Assembly (NCBI RefSeq): GCF_000374485.1
Contig: NZ_KB894492.1
Coordinates: forward strand, 22,508-86,507
DNA from: Algicola sagamiensis DSM 14643
GTDB lineage: Bacteria; Pseudomonadota; Gammaproteobacteria; Enterobacterales; Alteromonadaceae
Length of the DNA: 64,000 nt
Direction of reading: 5' to 3'
Shown: one piece after another, positions 43,142-51,539 of the stretch
How positions within the stretch are numbered: position 1 is the stretch's first letter
How the letters are laid out: each line of letters opens with the position of its first letter
Program-made: the position numbers and the translations under genes
The notes under the pieces: model-generated
Told to the model about the DNA's origin: nothing
Database searches by the model: none
The model's input: the letters and a program-made list of their open reading frames with translations, nothing else

Positions 43142-44620
43142 ATGAAATACAAAGATCTCCGGGACTTCATTAAACAGCTGGAAAAAAAGAAACAGCTGAC
43201 ACGGATCAAACAGCCCATCGATCCAGACCTCCAGATGACAGAAATCGCTGATCGGACTTTAAAAATGTCTGGCCCGGCGTTGTTATTTGAAAATCCGAAA
43301 GGTTATCGCATTCCTGTTCTTGCTAATTTATTCGGCACACCTGATCGTGTGGCGATGGGAATGGGGCAGCAGTCGGTCGAGGCACTTCGTGAAGTGGGTC
43401 AACTTCTGGCAATGCTGAAAGAACCTGAGCCACCAAAAGGATTTAAGGATGCATGGGATAAATTGCCGATATACAAGAAAGTCTTATCCATGTCTCCAAA
43501 GGTAGTGAAAGATGCACCTTGTCAGGAAGTCGTTTTCCAAGGCGATGAGATTGACTTAACGCAACTCCCGATTATGCGCTGCTGGCCTGGTGATATAGCG
43601 CCGCTGATCACCTGGGGGTTGACGGTAACAAAAGGGCCGCACAAAGAAAGGCAAAACCTTGGAATTTACCGTCAGCAACTGCTTGGAAAAAACAAACTGA
43701 TCATGCGTTGGCTCTCACACCGTGGCGGTGCGATTGATTTTCAAGAGTTTCAGAAACAGCATCCTGGCGAAAGGTTTCCAGTTGCTGTCGCGCTGGGTGC
43801 AGATCCGGCCACAATTCTTGGTGCAGTGACGCCTGTCCCAGATACTTTGTCAGAATACGCATTTGCGGGGTTACTTCGAGATGATAAGACGCATGTCGTC
43901 AAATGCATCAGTAATGACTTGCAAGTGCCTGCTAGTGCAGAATTTGTGTTAGAAGGCTATTTAGAGCCTGGTGAAATGGCAGAAGAAGGCCCCTATGGCG
44001 ATCATACGGGCTATTACAACGAAGTAGACTCTTTCCCTGTTTTTACTGTGACGCATCTCACCCACCGCAAGGACCCGATTTATCATAGTACTTATACAGG
44101 CAGGCCGCCGGATGAGCCTGCAATTCTAGGTGTCGCCTTAAACGAAGTCTTTGTACCTATTCTCCAAAAGCAGTTTCCCGAAATCGTCGATTTCTATTTG
44201 CCACCAGAAGGCTGTTCCTATCGAATGGCGGTTGTGACAATGAAGAAGCAGTATCCTGGGCATGCAAAGCGAGTCATGATGGGAGTCTGGTCATTCTTAA
44301 GGCAGTTCATGTATACCAAATTTGTCATTGTTTGTGATGATGACGTCAATGCCAGAGATTGGAACGATGTGATTTGGGCCATGACCACTCGGATGGATCC
44401 TGCGCGGGATACATTGATGGTTGAAAATACGCCGATTGATTATCTGGATTTTGCATCTCCTGTATCTGGGTTGGGATCAAAAATGGGCATGGATGCAACC
44501 AATAAATGGCCAGGAGAGACAGATCGTGAATGGGGTGAGCCCATCGTGATGGATGAAGAAGTGATCCAGGAAGTTGACGCGATATGGACATCACTGAACA
44601 TTCATCCAGTGAAAAAATAA
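43142..44620 (+). CDS. ubiD: 3-octaprenyl-4-hydroxybenzoate decarboxylase UbiD
   Basis: Prenylated-FMN-dependent decarboxylase of ubiquinone synthesis, which needs UbiX for its cofactor. 492 residues, with family motifs PVVRCWPGD-like [29 protein letters not shown] and the C-terminal [11 protein letters not shown]. It lies between rho and fre as in related bacteria. Confidence 0.97.
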   Translation: MKYKDLRDFIKQLEKKKQLTRIKQPIDPDLQMTEIADRTLKMSGPALLFENPKGYRIPVLANLFGTPDRVAMGMGQQSVEALREVGQLLAMLKEPEPPKGFKDAWDKLPIYKKVLSMSPKVVKDAPCQEVVFQGDEIDLTQLPIMRCWPGDIAPLITWGLTVTKGPHKERQNLGIYRQQLLGKNKLIMRWLSHRGGAIDFQEFQKQHPGERFPVAVALGADPATILGAVTPVPDTLSEYAFAGLLRDDKTHVVKCISNDLQVPASAEFVLEGYLEPGEMAEEGPYGDHTGYYNEVDSFPVFTVTHLTHRKDPIYHSTYTGRPPDEPAILGVALNEVFVPILQKQFPEIVDFYLPPEGCSYRMAVVTMKKQYPGHAKRVMMGVWSFLRQFMYTKFVIVCDDDVNARDWNDVIWAMTTRMDPARDTLMVENTPIDYLDFASPVSGLGSKMGMDATNKWPGETDREWGEPIVMDEEVIQEVDAIWTSLNIHPVKK

Positions 44621-44645
44621 GCTGTATATCTTTAGTGAAAACATG

Positions 44646-44702
44646 TGGTGCCGATAAAGAAGAAGACCGATAGTCTCTCGCGATCCGAGCATATCGGTGC
44701 CA
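44646..44702 (+). promoter_or_regulatory. Folded leader between ubiD and fre
   Basis: TGGTGCCGATA (44646-44656) can pair with TATCGGTGCCA (44692-44702) over 11 bp including two G-U pairs. A second CCGATA at 44667-44672 can pair with the same TATCGG, so two exclusive folds exist; CTCG/CGAG forms a small inner hairpin. It could be a ubiD 3' structure or a fre leader. Confidence 0.4.
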
Positions 44703-44756
44703 GAATTATTGAGTATACGCATCTGTTGCGTGTGATGTGAGAATAAAGGAATCACC

Positions 44757-45452
44757 ATGGGATCCATTCAGTGTGTCGTAAAAAGCATTGAGCCATTAAC
44801 TGATTATGTGTATCGCGTGCTATTGGAAGCACCACAGCCAGCTGAGTTCAAAGCAGGGCAGTATTTGCAGCTTGTCTTGTCTGATTCGGATAAGCGCCCT
44901 TTTTCGATAGCTAACGCGCCTGGCGCCGCTGAGTTAGAACTTCATATTGGCGCATCGGGTGAAGATTCATTTGCGATGGGTGCAATTGAGCATTTGAAAT
45001 CGAATACCCAGGTCAGCATTGAGTACGGATTAGGTGAAGCTTATTTTCGTGAAGAAAGCATGAACCCAATTGTATTGATTGCTGGTGGAACAGGCTTTTC
45101 TTATATCAACTCTATTGCACAATATCTCGCAACACAACAAACAAAACGTCCTGTGTTTTTATATTGGGGTGTGAAGCATGAGAGCGCACTTTACGCGCTA
45201 CAGAACATGCAACAGTGGGCTGATAGGCGTGCAAATTTCCAGTTTATTCCCGTTGTTGAAACGCCATTAGATGATTGGTCAGGTAAAACAGGCCGCGTCC
45301 ATGAAGCGGTCATGGCAGATATTGTGAGTCTTGAGCCTTATGACATCTATATGGCTGGTCGTTTTGAAATGATTGGGCTTGCGAGGGATGAATTTATTCA
45401 GCATGGTGCGCTTTTAGAGAATATGTACGCGGATGCATTTGCTTATATTTAG
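44757..45452 (+). CDS. fre: NAD(P)H-flavin reductase
   Basis: Reduces free flavins with NAD(P)H. 231 residues of the ferredoxin-reductase fold: FAD-type flavin site KRPFSIANAPG, the nucleotide site IVLIAGGTGFSYINSI, and C-terminal DIYMAGRFEMIGLARDEF. LuxG is a close relative, but no lux genes are present. It is preceded by a ribosome site AAAGGA. Confidence 0.95.
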   Translation: MGSIQCVVKSIEPLTDYVYRVLLEAPQPAEFKAGQYLQLVLSDSDKRPFSIANAPGAAELELHIGASGEDSFAMGAIEHLKSNTQVSIEYGLGEAYFREESMNPIVLIAGGTGFSYINSIAQYLATQQTKRPVFLYWGVKHESALYALQNMQQWADRRANFQFIPVVETPLDDWSGKTGRVHEAVMADIVSLEPYDIYMAGRFEMIGLARDEFIQHGALLENMYADAFAYI

Positions 45453-45461
45453 TAAAGAATG

Positions 45462-45505
45462 GAAGAGCTGACGGGTGGGTTTCTTACAGCTCTTCTTTTA
45501 TTTTT
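45462..45505 (+). terminator. Intrinsic terminator after fre
   Basis: GAAGAGCTG (45462-45470) and CAGCTCTTC (45487-45495) form a 9-bp stem followed by TTTTATTTTT. It overlaps the stop of the convergent membrane-protein gene. Confidence 0.82.
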
Positions 45506-46014
45506 CTTGAAAAACGTGTGTATAAATATAACAGTGCGTCAATGCATATAAATGCGCTACAGATCAGGTTTGCTAAAAATATCCCATAAGAGTATATCGG
45601 GCCAAATTTGATTGAATTTACACCGAATAATGTTCTTTCCATTAGCATAATTAAATGTAAGAAAATGAATGCTAGGATTAGAATTGCGACGATTATAGCA
45701 CTTGGTGCTGTATTGAGTTCGTACTTTCTATGGAGCCTGTATAAAACAAAGAGTCCGAATAGAGAGGAAATAATATATGAAAGGTGAAACAGGACAATGT
45801 CCGTTAAGACCGGGTTCCATAAAGACTCTTTAATATATTTAGCGAAAAATTTATCAAAAAGGATGAGATATAAATAGGTTCCGATCGCAAATAAAAAACT
45901 ATTTACTTTCTTGTCATTCACTTGGCAGATAAATACAAATGAAATGAGGGTAAGAGTTACGGCATCACTGTAAGATATTACCTGTGATACAAAGCCATAA
46001 AAACCAGAATCCAT
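45484..46014 (-). CDS. Five-helix membrane protein, cassette B
   Basis: 176 residues, five hydrophobic helices, no signal peptide, ending in a basic tail (TRFSRKIKEEL). It resembles the cassette A protein at 37343-37864 in length, topology and several aligned motifs near helices 3-5. No good ribosome site precedes it: the ATG lies 5 bases after the stop of the peptide gene in a run of adenines, so it depends on translation of that peptide. A/T-rich codon use and few charged loops distinguish it from the core genes on both sides. Function unknown. Confidence 0.72.
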   Translation of the reverse strand: MDSGFYGFVSQVISYSDAVTLTLISFVFICQVNDKKVNSFLFAIGTYLYLILFDKFFAKYIKESLWNPVLTDIVLFHLSYIISSLFGLFVLYRLHRKYELNTAPSAIIVAILILAFIFLHLIMLMERTLFGVNSIKFGPIYSYGIFLANLICSAFICIDALLYLYTRFSRKIKEEL

Positions 46015-46019
46015 TTTTT

Positions 46020-46181
46020 TTATTTTTTTACGGGAGGCATATCTCCGCCTCCTCCAGCATTTGGTGATAATGCATTTTCACTATTTTTTGTCATAGTTTT
46101 TTCTTCAGGAGCTTTATCTTCAATATTCCAATCTTCAAGTTGATTGTGGGATTGGTTTTCCTCTGGCGTGATTTTATGCAT
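46020..46181 (-). CDS. 53-residue hydrophilic peptide with Gly-rich tail, cassette B
   Basis: From ATG 46181 (GGAG 7 bases upstream; a longer frame to 46223 is less likely) the peptide begins MHKITPEENQSHNQLEDWNI, is acidic and Asn/Glu-rich, and ends NAGGGGDMPPVKK. It has no signal peptide and no cysteine. A leader-like body with a Gly-Gly-Gly-Gly and Pro-Pro tail is reminiscent of precursor peptides, but no modification enzymes are encoded beside it. It is followed 5 bp later by the five-helix membrane protein. Confidence 0.6.
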   Translation of the reverse strand: MHKITPEENQSHNQLEDWNIEDKAPEEKTMTKNSENALSPNAGGGGDMPPVKK

Positions 46182-46464
46182 CGTAAGTCTCCATATCATA
46201 TATGCTTCAAAGCGACATAGCATACCCTACAAAGATTAATGAATTCAAACGAAAAATACCGGATCTGATAGTCCACAAAAAAATAAGTTGAATTGATAAT
46301 AAAGGTCGTAGATGAGTAAAAAGAATTACTTTTATTTCAAATGTCTGTCATTTTATTTCAATTAAATTGTATTCCTTTTCTTTCAAGTGTTACATACACG
46401 GCGGCCGACTCGAATAATCGGTCGGTCATTTGTACAAATTGATTCATAACATAGAGGCAATAAG

Positions 46465-47208
46465 ATGTACAAACGTAAAATAATGAAGATTTTATTTGCT
46501 GTTTCTTGTGCCATGACGGCTCAGCAATCCAATGCAGAAGAAAACTGGGGTTATCAAGGGGAGAAAGCAGCGAAACATTGGGCCGATCTCGATCCTGCTT
46601 TTACAACCTGTAAAACGGGTGTCAATCAATCACCGATTGATATTCGGAACTCAAAAGCAATCAACGCAAATCTCATCCCAATCAATATTCAGTATCACCA
46701 AAACAGCAAATCAATTGAAAACAAAGGTACAACGGTTCAAGTGAACTTTGAACCAGGAAGCCAAATCACCGCAGAAGGCAAAACATTCCAATTACTTCAA
46801 GTCCACTTTCACCACCCTTCTGAAAACTACATAGATGGGCAGGAATACCCTCTGAGTGGTCATTTCGTTCATCAAAATGAGAATGGTGAGCTGGCTGTAT
46901 TAAATGTGATGTTTGAGGAAGGACCTGAAAATCCAGCACTTGCAAAGATCTGGAAGAAAATACCGAAAAAGAATCATAAAGTTGATTTTACCAATGTATT
47001 TTCTGGAACCGAGTTATTACCAAAAACAAAAATGTATTATCGGTTTAATGGTTCTTTGACGACACCACCGTGCTCGGAAGGCGTCCGTTGGTATGTATTG
47101 AAAACACCTGTTGTTGCAAGTAAAGCTCAAATTGATCAATTTGAAAAAGCGATTGGTGTGAACCATCGTCCACTTCAGTTTGTGAATGCAAGAACCATCT
47201 TAAAATAA
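46465..47208 (+). CDS. Periplasmic alpha-carbonic anhydrase
   Basis: Interconverts CO2 and bicarbonate. 247 residues with a signal peptide (KIMKILFAVSCAMTAQQSNA) and the full alpha-class set: QSPIDI, zinc ligands in LQVHFHHPSEN and the third histidine in SGHFVHQN, and SLTTPPCSEGVRW. Two cysteines (one in TTCKTG, one in PPCSEG) probably form the conserved disulfide. An alternative start at ATG 46483 would only shorten the signal peptide. An inverted repeat (GCCGAC...GTCGGT) and ATTTGTACAAAT lie in the upstream region. Confidence 0.95.
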   Translation: MYKRKIMKILFAVSCAMTAQQSNAEENWGYQGEKAAKHWADLDPAFTTCKTGVNQSPIDIRNSKAINANLIPINIQYHQNSKSIENKGTTVQVNFEPGSQITAEGKTFQLLQVHFHHPSENYIDGQEYPLSGHFVHQNENGELAVLNVMFEEGPENPALAKIWKKIPKKNHKVDFTNVFSGTELLPKTKMYYRFNGSLTTPPCSEGVRWYVLKTPVVASKAQIDQFEKAIGVNHRPLQFVNARTILK

Positions 47209-47230
47209 CAGCTTAATTTCGAAGTGAACT

Positions 47231-47258
47231 GAGCGCGCAAAAGTTGTGCGCTCATTTT
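47231..47258 (+). terminator. Intrinsic terminator after the carbonic anhydrase gene
   Basis: GAGCGCGCAA (47231-47240) and TTGTGCGCTC (47244-47253) pair over 10 bp with one G-U, followed by ATTTT. The stop of the convergent phosphatase-like gene is 15 bp further. Confidence 0.78.
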
Positions 47259-47267
47259 GCGGGGAAG

Positions 47268-47801
47268 CTAATTTAAGAGTCCCCGCCTTTTCCCTGCTCT
47301 TTTACGAACAGAAGCGGCTTGACTGTCCAACATGCCTGCTGCCTTTCCTGCATCAATCGCCAGTTGAACTGGAACACCTTCCTTTGCTAGATAAATGGCA
47401 TACATCATGCCGGTCCGGCTACCGGTATTACAGTGCAACAATACAGTCCCCCGTTTTGGATCTTTCATTGCTTTCATAAAAGCTGTAACGGCTTCTTGGC
47501 TGGGCGCGCCTTTATCAATTGGAATATGAATGTAGTTAAAGCCAGCTCTTTTAGCGGCTTGTGCTTCTTGCCCTGCTCCTTCCCGAGCGAGGCGGAAATC
47601 AATAATTGTCTGAAAACCAATATCTTTGAGGCGGTTGAGCCGACTCAATGAAATGTTACCGCCTGTTGCTATTTTATCGGAAGCGCGGTTATAGCTTTTG
47701 ACAATTCCACCAATCTTGTCTGCAAAAGGCGTCTCTGCAGCCTGTACAATTGTTGCTGTAAAGAATGATGCACATAAAATAGAAACGATACTAAATCTCA
47801 T
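47268..47801 (-). CDS. Periplasmic tyrosine-phosphatase-like protein (DUF442/BLH type)
   Basis: 177 residues with a signal peptide (SIVSILCASFFTATIVQA). The mature part has the dual-specificity phosphatase layout: an early strand-turn SGNISLSRLNRL-like region, FQTIIDFRLAREG, and the P-loop VLLHCNTGSRTG. The arginine comes five residues after the cysteine (C-x4-R), as in DUF442 proteins, not C-x5-R as in classical phosphatases. A C-terminal basic tail follows. Enzymatic activity and substrate are unknown. Divergent from the MFS gene. Confidence 0.82.
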   Translation of the reverse strand: MRFSIVSILCASFFTATIVQAAETPFADKIGGIVKSYNRASDKIATGGNISLSRLNRLKDIGFQTIIDFRLAREGAGQEAQAAKRAGFNYIHIPIDKGAPSQEAVTAFMKAMKDPKRGTVLLHCNTGSRTGMMYAIYLAKEGVPVQLAIDAGKAAGMLDSQAASVRKRAGKRRGLLN

Positions 47802-48004
47802 GTGAAACCTACTAACTTATTGAAACAACTTAAGTTACTCGTGTTTATCGCATGTTTCCATATTATGAGAACATGTGTGATTGTGGTACAATCCATGAGT
47901 TTCCTTCTTGTTCAAATCCTGATGTGGATCACGCACATCGAACTTCGAACTTCGAGAATCGTAAACACGCCTTCTTTAAAAAATATCGCTGTCGTGAGGT
48001 AAGT

Positions 48005-49246
48005 ATGTCATCTACATGGAAATCCGCCATACCCGTGATTGCAATCGTTTCTGCGATCAACTTTATCAATATGGTTGCATTTGTTTTGGTCATGCCAATG
48101 GGGCCTGACTTTTCAAATGCGCTCGATATGCCGATCGAAATGATCGGGATCGTTGCCGGAATTTTTACTTTAACTTCAAGTATTACCTCATTAATGACAG
48201 CGCCAATCCTTGACCGATTTGTCAAACATGAACTCCTTTTTTACCTTGTCCTTGGCTTTTCGGTAGCGATGATGTTAACAGGTTTTGCATGGAATGTGAA
48301 CTCATTGCTCTTTTTTCGAGCCTTGGCAGGTGTATTCGGTGGACCCATGTCTGCGATAGCAATTGCCTACTTAACAGATGCAACGCCGGAGTATTTCCGG
48401 GGGAGAGCCTTTGCAATTGTGATGGCTATGTTTTCTATTGCATCCATTGTCGGTGTACCCATTGGATTAGAATTGGCACTACGATATACATGGTCGACCC
48501 CATTCTTTGTGATTGGTGCTTGTGGGGTATTTGTAGCTGTACTTACGTTCATTGTTGGACGTTATTACGCGAGGCAACACATTAAAACTCAGATAAAAAA
48601 TCCTCGATTTGGTTATCAAATGGCCTTTCAAAATTGTGTCTATCGATTAGCATTTATGGGGAATTTTCTGGTGTTCTTTGCTGCTTTCCTTTTGATCCCG
48701 CATATTTCTTCATACATGCAATTGATGTTGAATGTTCCAAGAGAAGAGATCAGTATGTTGTACTTTTGGGCAGGTCTTGTGACTTTATTCTCAATTAATT
48801 TAACTGGATGGCTCATCGATAAGCTCAGCGTGATACCGATTCTAACCTTTGCATCAATACTACTGTCTTTCACCGTATACTCTGGGTATGCACGCACAGA
48901 CTTATGGTCTCCACTCATGCTGTTTATTGCGACAATGGTGCTGATGTCAATTCGATCGATTTCAGCGCAAACATTCTCTTCCGTGATCCCACAACCAGAC
49001 CACCGTTCCGGTTTTATGGCAATTAATACAGCCATGCAGCATTTCTCAGTTGCAGTAGGTGCCGCCATGTCTTCTTGGATTTTATCTAAATCAACGGATG
49101 AAAAAATGGTTGGCATGCCTGAGCTTTCTTATTTATCGATGGTCTTGATGCTGTGTATTCCTCCTTTATTCACTCTGATCCAATGGCGACATCAACGGAT
49201 GAAACTACAGATCAATCGCGAGAAGGCGGAAGGCATCAAACCATAG
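48005..49246 (+). CDS. Major facilitator superfamily transporter
   Basis: About 413 residues with 12 predicted helices, starting at ATG 48005 behind GAGGT. The frame opens upstream at 47852, but the extra 51 residues are hydrophilic and cysteine-rich with no ribosome site, so they are rejected. Seen: helix-2/3 loop DRFVKHELLFYLVLGF and the RALAGVFGGPMSAIAIAYLTD segment of the AraJ/drug-efflux type branch. Substrate cannot be inferred. Confidence 0.88.
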   Translation: MSSTWKSAIPVIAIVSAINFINMVAFVLVMPMGPDFSNALDMPIEMIGIVAGIFTLTSSITSLMTAPILDRFVKHELLFYLVLGFSVAMMLTGFAWNVNSLLFFRALAGVFGGPMSAIAIAYLTDATPEYFRGRAFAIVMAMFSIASIVGVPIGLELALRYTWSTPFFVIGACGVFVAVLTFIVGRYYARQHIKTQIKNPRFGYQMAFQNCVYRLAFMGNFLVFFAAFLLIPHISSYMQLMLNVPREEISMLYFWAGLVTLFSINLTGWLIDKLSVIPILTFASILLSFTVYSGYARTDLWSPLMLFIATMVLMSIRSISAQTFSSVIPQPDHRSGFMAINTAMQHFSVAVGAAMSSWILSKSTDEKMVGMPELSYLSMVLMLCIPPLFTLIQWRHQRMKLQINREKAEGIKP

Positions 49247-49265
49247 ATCTTGCTCTATCTCTTAT

Positions 49266-49778
49266 TCAGTGATTCAGGCACTTTTCTTCCCAGAGGTGTA
49301 AACAATTGAATGCATAGCAATACTGTGGATATAAGATGAAAATGTGAATGAAAATCCCTAGTGGGGCAATGATGAAATAGTGTTGCCCCATTGAGAACAT
49401 GAGCTCAATGCTATACCAGCTAAATTCGATGACCGCGACCATTGCACAAATACAAAATGTGACAACAGCCAGCCAGTGAGGACCGATTGCTCGTTGATAA
49501 GCGTATCCATATAACGGGATGAGGGCGAATAGAATTAATCCTAATGACGTGTAAACGAGTGGACCGACTCCACTAATGATAAATGTGCCCCCAAGGACAG
49601 CTAAAAAGCCGATTAAGTAAACCCAAAATATTCGACGCCATTGATCAGATCTCACGTTGTGTAACCTCTTCACGGATTTTACCACGGGCAAAATTTGTCC
49701 CAATAAAGGGAGTAACCAACGCGAAGGAAAAGTTGCAAAAAACTTTGTAAAAACTATATTCTTTTTATTTTTTGCCAA
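49266..49778 (-). CDS. Membrane protein of unknown function overlapping rtcR
   Basis: 170 residues: a basic N-terminus (MAKNKKNIVFTKFFATFPSR) followed by four to five hydrophobic helices, ending in HLWEEKCLNH. It overlaps the 3' end of rtcR by 25 bp and would be translated from the same mRNA. It is not obviously related to the five-helix proteins of cassettes A and B. No family is recognised. Confidence 0.72.
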   Translation of the reverse strand: MAKNKKNIVFTKFFATFPSRWLLPLLGQILPVVKSVKRLHNVRSDQWRRIFWVYLIGFLAVLGGTFIISGVGPLVYTSLGLILFALIPLYGYAYQRAIGPHWLAVVTFCICAMVAVIEFSWYSIELMFSMGQHYFIIAPLGIFIHIFILYPQYCYAFNCLHLWEEKCLNH

Positions 49779-51349
49779 CTTAAGTTGTATTTTGCGAGGT
49801 AATTTTTGAGTCGGGCTGTATCATTCGAAGAGCTTTTCTTTAGACGGCTGAATTGAAATAAGTTCCGGCTAGCTGAAGCCGCTGTCGGATGAGCCTGGCA
49901 ACGTTCGATGACAAAGCGCAGTTGCCCTTGGTCAAACAAGTCCATTTCCTCCAAAAGAGAATCCTCAATAAAATCGGAAAGATCCGTCTGTTTATGTTGC
50001 GTCTGATGTCCTTGGTGTCTCCAGCTTTCTTGTAAGCGTTTGATTTCCTGTTGAACAATATCAAGTCGGATCCGTTGGTGGCCCGCAAGTGTTGCCATTC
50101 TATAAATACTGGCATTTAAATCTCTGAAGTTATGTACCCAGGGTGTGTTGGGAGAGCGGGCAAACTCGTCGTATTTTTCCCATGCCTCTGCATTAAAACG
50201 CACCGGTGTGCCGTGATGTTCAGTATATTTTTTGCATTCGTAGCGGATATTCGGTTCAATATCTTCGATTCTTTCACTGAGGCTTGGCAGGTGATAAGTC
50301 CAAATATTGATCCTCGCAAGTAGATCATCTCGAAACTGACGCTGTTCAGCCGCCTGACTGAGATCTTTGTTTGTTCCGGCAATAAGCAAAAAGCGACTTT
50401 GGCGGATAGTATCACTTCCCACTGGGTAAAAACTTTTTTCTTCTATTGCATGTAAAAGCATGGCTTGTTCATCTAAACCAAGTTCTCCAATTTCATCGAG
50501 AAATAGGATGCCGCCATCAGCTGCTTTCAAAAAACCATCTCTTGATTGTTGTGCACCTGTGAAAGCACCTTTCGCATGACCGAATAAAGCTGACATCGCT
50601 TGATCGCCTCTTAATGTGGCACAGTTCACATTGATAAATTGGCCTTGAACATGACCGCGTTGTTTTTTTAGCGCATAAATCCGCTTTGCCAGTTGTGATT
50701 TCCCTGCGCCAGTGGGGCCGGTCAGGAGGATTGGTGCTGTACTTCGTATTGCGACAGTTTCTAGCTGGCGGATCATGGCATTGAACTGGGCGTTCTGCGT
50801 CTGTATACCGTCTTTGAGAAAGTCCTCTCCTTCTAATGCATCTGCTTTGAAGCGTGCAGCGATTTGATCATACTTTTCAAGATTTAAATCGATAAGCTGA
50901 TAACTCCCTTTCGTCCGCTCATCATTCTTACCTGGTGAGACTTGGATCAAGCGCCCTGGGAAGTGGCGACTTTCAGTGAGTAAAAACCAGCAGATTTGAA
51001 CAACATGGGTGCCCGTCGTGACATTGATAAAGTAATCATTCGTTTCTGAAAATTGTTGTGTCGATAAAAATTGATGGAGCTTGGCATACACTTCTTCAAA
51101 GTCCCAAGGGTCTGCAAATGGTATTTTTTGAAAAGTTACATGTGTATCGGGTGAAACGGTGCGGATATCTTCACAGACCTGCTTCACTAAAGCACGATCT
51201 TGCTCTTGGTATATCAATACCAGCTCATTAATGAGCAGGTCATCCTGCATACATAAAGAAATGTTCGGCCGCCATTTATGCCAGCGGTTTTCTGATTTTC
51301 CTGCATAATCTAATTGGGTACCGAGAAGCGAATAACAGACAGTTTTCAT
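49754..51349 (-). CDS. rtcR: sigma54-dependent transcriptional activator RtcR
   Basis: Activator of the rtcBA RNA-repair operon. From ATG 51349 it has 531 residues, matching E. coli RtcR in length; the longer frame to 51397 adds only A/T-rich codons. N-terminal CARF-like sensor domain (MKTVCYSLLGTQLDYAGKSE, NVTTGTHVVQI), AAA+ domain with GPTGAGKSQLA, the sigma54 loop LFGHAKGAFTGA, and a C-terminal DNA-binding segment. The CARF-like region suggests activation by an RNA-derived ligand, as proposed for other RtcR proteins. It is divergent from rtcB. Confidence 0.95.
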   Translation of the reverse strand: MKTVCYSLLGTQLDYAGKSENRWHKWRPNISLCMQDDLLINELVLIYQEQDRALVKQVCEDIRTVSPDTHVTFQKIPFADPWDFEEVYAKLHQFLSTQQFSETNDYFINVTTGTHVVQICWFLLTESRHFPGRLIQVSPGKNDERTKGSYQLIDLNLEKYDQIAARFKADALEGEDFLKDGIQTQNAQFNAMIRQLETVAIRSTAPILLTGPTGAGKSQLAKRIYALKKQRGHVQGQFINVNCATLRGDQAMSALFGHAKGAFTGAQQSRDGFLKAADGGILFLDEIGELGLDEQAMLLHAIEEKSFYPVGSDTIRQSRFLLIAGTNKDLSQAAEQRQFRDDLLARINIWTYHLPSLSERIEDIEPNIRYECKKYTEHHGTPVRFNAEAWEKYDEFARSPNTPWVHNFRDLNASIYRMATLAGHQRIRLDIVQQEIKRLQESWRHQGHQTQHKQTDLSDFIEDSLLEEMDLFDQGQLRFVIERCQAHPTAASASRNLFQFSRLKKSSSNDTARLKNYLAKYNLSWQKIKRI

Positions 51350-51470
51350 ATAGAAGATATAATAATTTATAGAATTGATATAAATGATATGTAGCACTGC
51401 TCATTTGTGCAAAAGAATAAAGTGATTGAAAATCAATAATTAAATAATTTTTATCAATATTGTGGAAGGT

Positions 51471-51486
51471 TGGCACGTTATTTTCT
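51471..51486 (+). promoter_or_regulatory. sigma54 promoter of rtcBA
   Basis: TGGCACGTTATTTTCT matches TGGCACG-N4-TTGCW except for one base (T for G at -13). It lies 54 bases before the rtcB ATG and is divergent from rtcR, as expected for an RtcR-activated operon. Confidence 0.85.
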
Positions 51487-51539
51487 ATGTCGATGTTTAT
51501 GAATAATGAAACAAACCATTGTATGAAAGGAGAAGTCTC

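Noticed and set aside
46424-46441. Palindrome ATTTGTACAAAT before the carbonic anhydrase gene as a strong operator
   Set aside because: It is a short A/T-rich palindrome with no partner or known consensus; noted in the gene entry only.
47852-48004. 51-residue cysteine-rich N-terminal extension of the MFS protein
   Set aside because: No ribosome site, hydrophilic sequence unlike a transporter, and GAGGT with ATG at 48005 gives the normal start.
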